From IMG/VR virus record IMGVR_UViG_3300025669_000093, positions 1 to 38,507 of that record: DNA of 38,507 bases. One strand, 5' to 3'. A program made the translations under genes and the position numbers. The DNA comes from a virus. The notes beneath the pieces were generated by a model, which was not told the origin of the DNA, made no database searches, and saw only the letters and a list, made by a program, of their open reading frames with translations. Positions 15,296 through 22,404 of the stretch are shown piece by piece; within the stretch, counting starts at the first letter, position 1, and every line of letters starts with the position of its first letter.

Positions 15296-15479
15296 AGTGT
15301 GTTGTCTCCTTTAAGATTGATTTTACAATATTAGCTAATGTTGCTATGGCTGCCCCTTGATTTCCATTATATTCAGCAACGTTCTTCCCATTGAAGTCGA
15401 GACCATCAAAATTCTTTGCATCATTCTTCATGTCGTTTGCTATCATTGTTAAGATTATGATTCTCTTATCGTCTTTCAT
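15264..15479 (-). CDS. Hypothetical protein (71 aa)
   Basis: Begins MKDDKRIIILTMIANDMKND, then a helix GAAIATLANIVKSILKETTH. Start lies six nt from the GGGGGGCC of start-associated element copy 2, which supplies its ribosome site. Function unknown. Confidence 0.58.
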   Translation of the reverse strand: MKDDKRIIILTMIANDMKNDAKNFDGLDFNGKNVAEYNGNQGAAIATLANIVKSILKETTHYEPNNTNKAS

Positions 15480-15485
15480 CTTTTA

Positions 15486-15521
15486 GGCCCCCCTACATCC
15501 GCCAAGTGGGTAAGTTTTTAA
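15486..15521 (-). repeat. Start-associated element, copy 2
   Basis: Core GGCCCCCCTACATCCGCCAA followed by GTGGGTAAGTTTTTAAT on the plus strand. It spans the junction of two minus-strand genes exactly: the stop codon (TAA at 15520-15518) of the upstream gene lies in one end of the repeat, and the purine SD of the downstream gene in the other. Confidence 0.85.
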
Positions 15522-15991
15522 TAGCTGATGAGTTTCGAAGTGTAAGCCAATGTCATCGGGTTTTCGCGTGATGGAACGTGATGGATATTAATGAAGCGTT
15601 CTCCTCCATCTTTTGTGGATGGATCCCAGTAGCCATTGAAGATTTGACGAGGATGCATTTCGTAGACGTAAAGAAGAAGTTTTGGATTCAGGTTGCAAAG
15701 CTTGTGAAACAATTGCGCGGCTTTCTTAACTTGAATATCAGTTGGGATACAAAGCGATTGAGGAATACGGAGAATGATTTTCTTGTGAGGGACCATGGAT
15801 GAGATGATGGCTCCGTAGTCTGAAGCGATGGTTTTGGCACGGATTTTAAAGATCTGATCCTTTGGGTTGGCAATGATTTCGAGTGCGTTTATTGCAAGCG
15901 GAAATGCGATGCAGGCGATCAGGATAGTTATGAATGGAATGAAAAGCTTTCCGGATCTGCGGGCGTAGAATGGTAGGTGATGTTGTTTCAT
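15518..15991 (-). CDS. Membrane-anchored hypothetical protein (157 aa)
   Basis: Signal-anchor segment at about residues 17-37 (FIPFITILIACIAFPLAINA) after a basic N-terminus, then a soluble domain with SDYGAIISSMVPHKKIILRI and SLCIPTDIQVKKAAQLFHKL, ending in FINIHHVPSRENPMTLAYTS. Probably faces the periplasm. AAAGGAGG ten nt before ATG. No family recognised. Confidence 0.62.
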   Translation of the reverse strand: MKQHHLPFYARRSGKLFIPFITILIACIAFPLAINALEIIANPKDQIFKIRAKTIASDYGAIISSMVPHKKIILRIPQSLCIPTDIQVKKAAQLFHKLCNLNPKLLLYVYEMHPRQIFNGYWDPSTKDGGERFINIHHVPSRENPMTLAYTSKLISY

Positions 15992-16007
15992 GGTGGCGAT
16001 ACCTCCT

Positions 16008-16160
16008 TTAAATAAAAACTGTGAAGCAAGGGCCTATATATTTTCCTTTTAACCAATCAGGGTAAATTGTTATTTCGTTTAGTTCTCTTGCAAATTCCAG
16101 TGAACATTCTATTTTGAATTTTCTAACTCCTGTTTTCGTCATTAAATTGAAATAATACAT
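16008..16160 (-). CDS. Small hypothetical protein (50 aa)
   Basis: Begins MYYFNLMTKTGVRKFKIECS and ends YPDWLKGKYIGPCFTVFI. ATG 16160 is chosen because AAAGAGG lies nine nt upstream; a longer frame from 16232 has no SD and overlaps the upstream gene. No domain recognised. Confidence 0.5.
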   Translation of the reverse strand: MYYFNLMTKTGVRKFKIECSLEFARELNEITIYPDWLKGKYIGPCFTVFI

Positions 16161-16192
16161 GGTGTGATACCTCTTTAAATGTCCAATGTTGC

Positions 16193-16438
16193 TTATGTTG
16201 CATCCTTTGCATCCGACCAACATGAATAACATTTGGTCGTTTTCATTTTTTCATTAGCCTTATTACTTATTTTAATAGTGTGTCCACATGATAAAAGCAG
16301 GGCTCTATACATTGTTCGTTCAATTTTTTGTCTCGTGGAATATTTATAGTTATGTTCATAATAGAGATGTTCTTCAATAATAAATGTGATCCCAATTACT
16401 TTTCTTTTCGGCACGTCATCAACCTGATATTTGCTCAT
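16193..16438 (-). CDS. Hypothetical protein (81 aa)
   Basis: AAGGAG five nt before ATG. Contains KVIGITFIIEEHLYYEHNYK, SCGHTIKISNKANEKMKTTK and CYSCWSDAKD; the C-GH and CxxC residues could form one zinc site in the C-terminal half. Function unknown. Confidence 0.55.
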   Translation of the reverse strand: MSKYQVDDVPKRKVIGITFIIEEHLYYEHNYKYSTRQKIERTMYRALLLSCGHTIKISNKANEKMKTTKCYSCWSDAKDAT

Positions 16439-16517
16439 GATATCTCCTTAAAGAAAATGTTAAACATTCTGTTTTGGAACAGAGAAGATTAGATTGTTTT
16501 TTAGAACTACGGTTTTG

Positions 16518-16553
16518 GGCCCCCCTGGATCCGCCACGTGGGTAAGTTCTAAT
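16518..16553 (-). repeat. Start-associated element, copy 3
   Basis: Core GGCCCCCCTGGATCCGCCAC followed by GTGGGTAAGTTCTAATT. Unlike copies 1 and 2 there is no start codon just downstream; the next leftward gene begins 80 bp away with its own AAGGAG. It may mark a lost gene. Confidence 0.75.
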
Positions 16554-16706
16554 TCCTTGGTCGTACAGGTTATGTGTTGAACCGAGTTTCCGTTTGTGGG
16601 TGCGTTTTTTCTTGGTAGCTGGGCTGTATTAAGGTGTATTGCGGAGACGCGAAGCATTTTAGTGGTTAAGCGGCGTTACGCTTGGAGCCTCGCGGAGAGG
16701 AAAATT

Positions 16707-17717
16707 TTAAAATAAGGATTGCTGGACCGGACGTTGCGGTGTGATCTGTGCTTTGCGATCTTTATATGTGGCCCAGATCGAATTCCAGTTTGTTGTTGGG
16801 ATATAGTTTGGATCTGCTTGGAGTTCGTAGAGACGTTTGCCGATCTTTGCGAGACGTGAGCGGAATCTTGTGGAGTTGATTGTTGCGATAATGAATTCAG
16901 CTTTCGGGACTATGCGTGGTGTTAGGGCTTTTTTGCGTCGATTGTAGTGCATCCAGAAGACGCCGGTATATTCGCCCAGGTTACGATTGAAGGTAGCTTT
17001 TCCGAAAGCTGAGATGGCTTCGAGTGTTGAGCAATTCTCAATTGAAGCGAGAAGGAATGTGAACCAAGCCGGGATAGTGTCGTAATAATCTGGGAGGTCT
17101 TGTTCTCCGATCGTGTGATACGCGTGAAGTGATGGCGCTGGAGGGTCGCGTTGGAGAGATTCAAGGAAGTTATCCGGATTTGTAGTTGCGTCACTGAGCT
17201 GCGCTGCAAGGTGCCCAAAGTATCTTAATCCTGAAGCGATGCCGGAAGCGTTAATCCATGTGACGAATGAGTCGACGAGTGGGCGTGTATTGCCGATCGT
17301 TTCCCAGAAGGTGAGGAAGTCGATGGCGTTTTGAAATGAGAGAATGAAGTCTGATGGCGACGGAGTTGAAGATGAGAAGGATGAAGCGCGATTCGATGCG
17401 AGGGTGAGCGGTGGAAGGATGCGAGGATAACGAATCTTAGAAATGAGCCAACGTGGTGTGAGATAGTATGGAGATGTTGAGAGGTTTGGATGTGGTGCCA
17501 TAACCGTGGTATTATCTGCGGAGGGTGTGCAGTCTTCGAATATGATGCGGTCGAGGGAGTTCATGTCGTGAACGTGGGTTGCCATGCCTTCCCAGTCTTC
17601 TCCGAAGGATACCGGATCAGATTCGCGATACTGTTTTTCGGTTAAGATTCCGTCGTTGAATTGACCAAGAAGATGTTGACGATTGTCGTGGATAAAAAGT
17701 TCTGATTCATGTGTCAT
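16707..17717 (-). CDS. Hypothetical protein (336 aa)
   Basis: ATG 17717 (MTHESELFIHDNRQHLLGQF) is supported by AAGGAGG eight nt upstream; the frame is open to 17762. Sequence shows SFGEDWEGMATHVHDMNSLD, a Ser/Thr-rich stretch SNRASSFSSSTPSPSDFILS, a mostly helical middle, and RIVPKAEFIIATINSTRFRS. No motif was recognised; length and composition suggest a globular cytoplasmic protein. It is the largest gene of the leftward accessory cluster. Confidence 0.62.
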   Translation of the reverse strand: MTHESELFIHDNRQHLLGQFNDGILTEKQYRESDPVSFGEDWEGMATHVHDMNSLDRIIFEDCTPSADNTTVMAPHPNLSTSPYYLTPRWLISKIRYPRILPPLTLASNRASSFSSSTPSPSDFILSFQNAIDFLTFWETIGNTRPLVDSFVTWINASGIASGLRYFGHLAAQLSDATTNPDNFLESLQRDPPAPSLHAYHTIGEQDLPDYYDTIPAWFTFLLASIENCSTLEAISAFGKATFNRNLGEYTGVFWMHYNRRKKALTPRIVPKAEFIIATINSTRFRSRLAKIGKRLYELQADPNYIPTTNWNSIWATYKDRKAQITPQRPVQQSLF

Positions 17718-17785
17718 GGTGAGTACCTCCTTAAAATAAAAATAAATAAAATCATTAAACAACAGCGATAATTAAATCAATGAGA

Positions 17786-18145
17786 CTAAATACGCACAAT
17801 GCGTACACGAAGCCCATGTTCCCGGGCCAGGTCGATCATGTGACTTGTGCCACGAGAAGATCCGTCCCAGAAGGCAACGAGCGCGTCTGCAAACTGCGCC
17901 ATTTCTTTGTTGCGACGGTAGCCTGCGGATTTGCCGATACGTTTCCAGTCTTCTGCGGTAACCGGGAAAGGATGAACGATGAGCTTATGTTCGTCTGCGT
18001 AGCGTTCACCGAGTTGGTCGGTACCGCGTGCGTGTCCTGAAACGATTGAGACTGAAGATTTGCAACGACTGAAAAGATGATCAAGATGAGTAGATAACAA
18101 CGAATAATTTGTGAATGAACGACTGCCTGCGATGATGATTTTCAT
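17786..18145 (-). CDS. SLOG-family protein (DUF2493, YpsA-like)
   Basis: 119 residues beginning MKIIIAGSRSFTNYSLLSTH, the DUF2493 N-terminus with the GSR nucleotide-binding loop; continues VSIVSGHARGTDQLGERYAD (the SGxARGxD motif), HPFPVTAEDWKRIGKSAGYR, and ADALVAFWDGSSRGTSHMID. These features place it in the Rossmann-like SLOG superfamily, thought to bind nucleotides or ADP-ribose-like ligands; relatives occur in phages and defence loci. AGGAGG six nt before ATG; an in-frame start 56 codons upstream is rejected. Ends in TAG, two codons before TGA. Confidence 0.87.
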   Translation of the reverse strand: MKIIIAGSRSFTNYSLLSTHLDHLFSRCKSSVSIVSGHARGTDQLGERYADEHKLIVHPFPVTAEDWKRIGKSAGYRRNKEMAQFADALVAFWDGSSRGTSHMIDLAREHGLRVRIVRI

Positions 18146-18174
18146 GATGTGCCTCCTGTGTTTAATGTTGTGAT

Positions 18175-18651
18175 TTAAGTTATAAGTTTTGAAAAATTGA
18201 TCTCGAAAACTATATTTGATGGGATGGTAGTATGAGAAAACATATCTGCAAGTTCTTGGTTGGAATAACCATTGAGGGAACGACCAATGCCAAAAGCGAT
18301 CAAAAACCGCCATGTGGGATTGCGTTCAGTTACAACGTAGAGTTGTTTGATGCTGGCGGAGATTTGCGAAACTGAACGGCTGCGTTTAGCACCGGGTCGA
18401 GTGACGGTTGGTAATGCGTATGACCAACCATGAGTGCCGTGTTGAAGGCCCTCGTGATGGCCCTTAACTGTCCAAAGACCGCGCCACCCATCAGGCTTTG
18501 ATTGATAGTTAAAGTCACGCCATCTGTTGCCGGAAACGCCGAATGTTGCAAAGCCAGCACTGCCGGCGCCATGGAAGCCGTTTAGATTAGATCCAAAGGT
18601 GAAAATATCTTTAGTGTCAAGGTGAGTAATGATGCCTGAATAAGTTTGCAT
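18175..18651 (-). CDS. A1S_2505-like phage protein (macrodomain-like)
   Basis: 158 residues: IFTFGSNLNGFHGAGSAGFA (the FxFGSNLxGxHGAGxA signature), then GLQHGTHGWSYALPTVTRPG and a C-terminal FLIAFGIGRSLNGYSNQELA. This matches phage non-structural proteins named after A1S_2505, whose glycine-rich loops resemble ADP-ribose-binding macrodomains. GGGGG precedes the ATG by nine nt. Encoded beside SLOG and DUF4326, the three may act on nucleotide-type signals; this is inference. Confidence 0.78.
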   Translation of the reverse strand: MQTYSGIITHLDTKDIFTFGSNLNGFHGAGSAGFATFGVSGNRWRDFNYQSKPDGWRGLWTVKGHHEGLQHGTHGWSYALPTVTRPGAKRSRSVSQISASIKQLYVVTERNPTWRFLIAFGIGRSLNGYSNQELADMFSHTTIPSNIVFEINFSKLIT

Positions 18652-18698
18652 AGTGTGATACCCCCGTAGTTATGTCGCAAATGAGTCGCGAAGCGTTA

Positions 18699-18753
18699 AA
18701 TAGATTTTTAAGAAGAATTCTTAAATCCCCCGGAAGGGCCTCCGGAGGAAAAA
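18699..18753. repeat. 55-bp duplicated intergenic element, copy A
   Basis: Identical over 55 bp to 19099-19153, exactly 400 bp away. Contains two dyads: TTTAAGAA-GAA-TTCTTAAA and a GC-rich part with CCGGAAGGGCCTCCGG and the palindrome CCTCCGGAGG. It follows directly the stop of the DUF4326 gene on the minus strand. Confidence 0.92.
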
Positions 18754-18759
18754 AAAGAA

Positions 18760-19071
18760 TTACGCTGGTCCGTCTTTATCCATCCATAAAAGACATGAAC
18801 GAATCACTTCAGCATGGCATGGAAGAGGAGCGCACCAACAAAGAAGAGATAAATTGCAACCATTTTTTTGGTAAAGCTTAAGGAGCCTTAATAATTCTTC
18901 ACATACTATGTCGTGTTTCCAAATTTCATCCCATAACCAAACACGATACAATTGAATTACTTCAGCGCGGGAACCGTCTTTCCCAATAGAATAAGGATTA
19001 CCGAGAATGGAAGGCCTCCCAACATAAATACCAAACGACGTGTCTTTTTTATTATTAATGTGAATAGCCAT
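18760..19071 (-). CDS. DUF4326 protein
   Basis: 103 residues: GIYVGRPSILGNPYSIGKDG followed by SRAEVIQLYRVWLW and LSLLCWCAPLPCHAEVIRSC, the diagnostic YxGRPSxLGNPF, SREEVIxxYR and LxCWCxPxxCHxDV motifs of DUF4326 (PF14216). Function is not established; the family is widespread in phages and sometimes fused to nucleotide-related domains. Cys/His residues near the C-terminus could bind metal. ATG 19071 with AAGGAGG nine nt upstream is preferred to a TTG two codons earlier. Confidence 0.88.
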   Translation of the reverse strand: MAIHINNKKDTSFGIYVGRPSILGNPYSIGKDGSRAEVIQLYRVWLWDEIWKHDIVCEELLRLLKLYQKNGCNLSLLCWCAPLPCHAEVIRSCLLWMDKDGPA

Positions 19072-19098
19072 AACCAAATACCTCCTTATGAAAAGATT

Positions 19099-19153
19099 AA
19101 TAGATTTTTAAGAAGAATTCTTAAATCCCCCGGAAGGGCCTCCGGAGGAAAAA
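19099..19153. repeat. 55-bp duplicated intergenic element, copy B
   Basis: Second perfect copy of the 18699-18753 element, again immediately after the stop of a minus-strand gene (19160-19399) and ahead of the SD of the next. Same orientation. Confidence 0.92.
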
Positions 19154-19159
19154 CTATTA

Positions 19160-19399
19160 CTAAAGAAGCATATCAGCAAGTTCTGAATTTTCAAAATCTT
19201 TGCTGGGCTGCGGACGAATAACATTGCAATTATCGATCCATAAAATCTCTTTTTGCAATGCGATAAATGTTTTAAGTTTGCTCTTCGAAAGAAATGTTTG
19301 AAAACTAAGGCAGTTTGCACAGATTAATTTGTTATGAGGACCTGATTTAACAACAACTAAATCTAAAGAATCACAATTACGACAATTGAGAATAGACAT
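19160..19399 (-). CDS. Zinc-ribbon protein (79 aa)
   Basis: Begins MSILNCRNCDSLDLVVVKSG then KLICANCLSFQ: two CxxC pairs spaced as a zinc ribbon, followed by a helical tail. GGGAGG six nt before ATG. Ends TAG immediately followed by TAA. First gene of the leftward cluster that continues to 16707; probable promoter at 19422-19449. Confidence 0.68.
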   Translation of the reverse strand: MSILNCRNCDSLDLVVVKSGPHNKLICANCLSFQTFLSKSKLKTFIALQKEILWIDNCNVIRPQPSKDFENSELADMLL

Positions 19400-19421
19400 G
19401 ATACACCTCCCAGTAAAAAGA

Positions 19422-19449
19422 TTAATAAAGTTTTGCTAAGCTTTTTCAA
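19422..19449 (-). promoter_or_regulatory. Candidate leftward promoter
   Basis: Minus strand TTGAAA (19449-19444), 16-nt spacer, TATTAA (19427-19422), 23 bp before the zinc-ribbon start. Good sigma70 agreement in an AT-rich gap that has no other use. Confidence 0.5.
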
Positions 19450-20478
19450 AAGCGTGTTTTTAAAGGGCTGTTAACTGAATACCCAATAAAAAGAAACAAA
19501 TATCAAAATATTAAAACCAACTAACATGCCGAATTCCCATCATATTACGTTGAAAAGTCAATGGAAAAACGCTGCTGATCTTTGCGTGGTGTTGCAGAGA
19601 AGCAAGGAGTCTGCTTTTTCTCCATCAGGGTGGAGTTTAGGGTGGGTGTCGTTTTGTTTTAGTATGGACGGGATTGTGGATTTTGTATTCTGATAACGAT
19701 CTTGTTCTTTGTTAGACCATGCTGAAAAAAACGACAAAATCAAATTAACTAAAAAGCAGACTATCCCTTGATTCAGTCGAATGGTTTTTTCGTTTACTTT
19801 TCAAAAGTAATACCTGATATAAGAGGCTGGCATGTGTGTGTGTGTTGAAATTTTCTGGAAGTAAGACCACAAAAAAGGCTCTAATTGGTCTTTTTATTTC
19901 CGCTTCGTGGTCGTCTGGAAGATAATTTCTCCTTTAGCTTTGCGATAAACATCCTCGATTCCAATAGAGTTGCCGGTTTTCAGTATGAGGATGCCTTAAA
20001 TTGTCAAACTTCCTTTAAGTTTTTTTTCCATTTCCCCTGTGTTGTTTAGTACATATCCTTAGCTTTTATTTAAATTGTTATGATTAAATTAGTCGTGGAA
20101 AAAAAAGCCTGCATCACGAATCCTGAAAGCCGCCAACGGTAATGATTAGCAAGAGCCTTAGATGATTCTTTTCTTCCTTTAAGGTTATGAACCATTACCT
20201 GGGCTTATCCAGTTACTGCACCATAGAAATACGGTCGCCGACCGTCATTAATGCCCCGCAGGGTCGCCTCCTGGTGGAATAACGCGCCGCAGCATTGATA
20301 GACTGGCCTTTTAAATATTAAGTAACATTGTGTTTAACTAATCTAATTTAGCTTAGTATCTCGGCCAGGCTCTCCTTTTCGAGAATCAATATAGTCAGAT
20401 TTTCTCGTACCTCACCGTAAAGAATTCCCCTAAAAAAAACAAAGAAAAACGATACCTTTAAAAAATCGCTACGCCTCC
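19450..20478. other. Gene-free accessory region with palindromes
   Basis: About 1 kb without a convincing gene. Visible: a perfect 17-bp palindrome TTACTTTTCAAAAGTAA (19794-19810); a perfect 15-bp palindrome ACGGTCGCCGACCGT (20231-20245); a weak plus-strand hairpin with T-run (AAACTT/AAGTTT at 20006-20022). Short minus-strand frames look coding but lack starts, for example one ending KAKGEIIFQTTTKRK near 19905 and another YGEVRENLTILILEKESLAE near 20355-20425. These suggest degraded genes. Confidence 0.45.
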
Positions 20479-20498
20479 GGCCCCCCTACATCCGCCAA
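20479..20498 (-). repeat. Start-associated element, copy 4 (core only)
   Basis: GGCCCCCCTACATCCGCCAA, identical over 20 bp to copy 2, then unrelated sequence. It lies about 90 bp upstream of the structured RNA, not before a gene start. Confidence 0.8.
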
Positions 20499-20587
20499 AA
20501 CCATACAATACGAAGGCTTAAAATAAGTTGCCGGTGCGCTTGAAAGACAGAAAGAAAACGTCGAATGAATATCGCACGATGTAATGA

Positions 20588-20819
20588 GGCGCCCAGCGTA
20601 CCGGAGTACATCTCGACCCCGTGGTCAACCGGGGAGGGGCGCCGAGCTGGGCTTATGGTAATGATGCTGCGGAGTGGAAACACTGAGCATTCTACGAAAT
20701 AGATTACGGAGCAGCACCGGGTGGGCGGCAAGGGGTGGGAGGTGGGATTGGCGAAGCCTTTGGAGAATTCTTAGATATGGGCCGGGTGTGAATACGAAGC
20801 TGCAAGGGTCCCGGCCCAT
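20588..20819 (+). ncRNA. Structured RNA, probably HEARO / IscB-type omega RNA, stand-alone
   Basis: Nested helices are visible: GCCCAGC (20591) with GCTGGGC (20646) enclosing hairpins GTAC-CGGA-GTAC and CCCCG-TGGTCAAC-CGGGG; TGCTGC (20665) with GCAGCA (20711) enclosing AGTG-GAAA-CACT (GNRA tetraloop) and TCTA-CGAAA-TAGA; then a perfect 10-bp stem ATGGGCCGGG/CCCGGCCCAT (20777/20810) with a 23-nt loop. The GNRA loop fixes the plus strand. The hairpin CCGTGGTCAACCGG followed by GGTAATGATGCTGC matches what I remember of HEARO (IscB omega) RNAs. No IscB gene follows; the next gene is on the other strand. Structure is strong, family identity tentative. Confidence 0.6.
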
Positions 20820-20829
20820 TCCTTATTCC

Positions 20830-21039
20830 TTATTCCTTTTCCTCTTCCTCTTCAGATTCTTCCCCTGATTCGTCATTCTCAAAATATTTCCGCCTTATCA
20901 TCCTCGCTTTCTCTGTATTATTCCATATGATCTCATTTAGAACTCCTGCAATGGTCTTACGCTCAAGACGACGTTTCGTCTTGAGATCTTCCCAGTTATC
21001 TACGGATATCCCTTTCACTGTTATGCTTCGAGTTTCCAT
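20830..21039 (-). CDS. Ribbon-helix-helix DNA-binding protein
   Basis: 69 residues: TRSITVKGISVDNWEDLKTK followed by RRLERKTIAGVLNEIIWNNT, a beta-strand plus two helices typical of Arc/MetJ/CopG-like RHH proteins, and a very acidic tail (ENDESGEESEEEEEKE). GGAGG seven nt before ATG. Its promoter overlaps the first unit of the adjacent repeat array, so it likely binds the array and autoregulates, as RHH partition or copy-control proteins do; that role is inferred. Confidence 0.7.
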   Translation of the reverse strand: METRSITVKGISVDNWEDLKTKRRLERKTIAGVLNEIIWNNTEKARMIRRKYFENDESGEESEEEEEKE

Positions 21040-21093
21040 TGTATAACCTCCATAAGTAGATTATCGATTTAACTTCTTGCAGCGTCTATGTTA

Positions 21094-21122
21094 TATATAC
21101 ATCACCTTTGCTATCTTGTCAA
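21094..21122 (-). promoter_or_regulatory. Promoter of the ribbon-helix-helix gene
   Basis: Minus strand TTGACA (21122-21117), 17-nt spacer, TATATA (21099-21094): near consensus. The -35 box lies in the edge of the first repeat unit (AAACTTGAC shared with internal units). Confidence 0.7.
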
Positions 21123-21545
21123 GTTTTTTTATCAATTCAGGATATTTCAATACTCCTTTTTATCATTTAGTCATGTTTTTTTCATTCAATTTGAGCATTT
21201 CGATACTCCTTTTTATCATTTAGTTAAGTTTTTTTCCATTCAATTCGAGCATTTCGATACTTCTTTTTATCATTTAGTCATGTTTTTTTCATTCAATTTG
21301 AGCATTTCGATACTCCTTTTTATCATTTAGTTAAGTTTTTTTCCATTCAATTCGAGCATTTCGATACTTCTTTTTATCATTTAGTCAAGTTTTTTTCATT
21401 CAATTTGAGCATTTCGATACTCCTTTTTATCATTTAGTTAAGTTTTTTTCCATTCAATTCGAGCATTTCGATACTTCTTTTTATCATTTAGTCAAGTTTT
21501 TTTCATTCAATTCAGGATATTTCGATACTCCTTTTTATCATTTAG
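21117..21545. repeat. Eight-unit AT-rich tandem array, 53/54-bp alternating period
   Basis: Units end in TTTTTATCATTTAG at 21170, 21223, 21277, 21330, 21384, 21437, 21491 and 21545 (spacings 53, 54, 53, 54, 53, 54, 54). Two unit types alternate: one with TTAAG, seven Ts and CC, then TTCGAGC; the other with TCA(T/A)G, seven Ts and C, then TTTGAGC. First and last units carry ATTCAGGATATTTC instead. No gene inside. Candidate iteron or centromere array beside the RHH gene. Confidence 0.93.
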
Positions 21546-21776
21546 ATCATCCTGTGATACTTAATTATGATACAATAAGATCTTCTTCCTATCAATTCCA
21601 CCACCTCGCATCGCTTAATTATCATATGTATAACATTCTATATTAATACATTGTCTTTTATTTTTAGCATCTATCGCAAAGGCTTCATCTTAAAACATAC
21701 CTTATTCCACCAACTCAATACAACCCATCCTAACCCACTCTCCACGCGATTTGGTAGAATAGAGGCTCAAGTAGAG

Positions 21777-22055
21777 GTTGGCGCGATTCGTGCGCTTTTG
21801 CACGAAGCGTGACAACCGGCAGGGATGAAAGATTACGGCACTGGATGTTCTCATTCGTTTCCACGATATGTTCTAAAAAAAAGATTACGGAGCTGGATGT
21901 TCTAAAAAAAAGATTACGGCACTGAATGTTCTATTTCATCTCCACGACATGTTCCAAAAAAAAGATTACGAGGTGCGAGAGAGCCTGGCGCGGGGCATGC
22001 GCTCTTTTTGCATGCGACGTGATCAGGCGGTGAGGCGGGCGATTACGACACTGAA
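21777..22055 (+). repeat. Degenerate GATTACG repeats and two covarying hairpins
   Basis: Five copies of GATTACG(G), most followed by CACTG(A/G)ATGTT and separated by A-runs. Flanking them are two hairpins of the same design: GTTG-G-CGCG-A-TTCGTGC, loop, GCACGAA-G-CGTG-A-CAAC (21777-21816), and CCTG-G-CGCG-GG-GCATGC, loop, GCATGC-GA-CGTG-AT-CAGG (21984-22027). Outer and inner stems differ in sequence but keep pairing. Confidence 0.6.
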
Positions 22056-22404
22056 TGTTGCGCGATATGATAAGAATCTTAAACGTGGTAAAACAAATCC
22101 AAGCCTGAATATCATGCGAGGTAGACGCTTAACTTTTCACGTGCGGCTGCGATATTCCTTAAACTTAACTTTGCGCGATAAATGCGAGGCATCTGGGCTT
22201 TTTATCCCCATATTACCTCACATTATTCTGTTTACTTCATTATGTGGTAAAACAAAGCCACTCCATTATATCTAAATCAATCCAGCTAACTTTAAAGGCA
22301 TTCGGGAATCTCAGACTATGCACGATATTAATCAATATTAATGTCCTCCTTAATCGTAGCCTATCCTATCTTAATGTAGCTAAACATATTTTTCTCTCAA
22401 AATG

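Noticed and set aside
16460-16657. Leftward 65-residue frame
   Set aside because: No SD, and it runs straight through start-associated element copy 3; the composition looks non-coding.
19558-19743. Leftward 61-residue frame in the gap
   Set aside because: TTG start without SD and no recognisable pattern; treated as gap sequence.
20486-20868. Open frames on both strands across the structured RNA
   Set aside because: Stem-loop structure accounts for the sequence better; none has an SD.
21117-21545. CRISPR array
   Set aside because: Units are contiguous 53/54-bp repeats with no unique spacers and no cas genes nearby.
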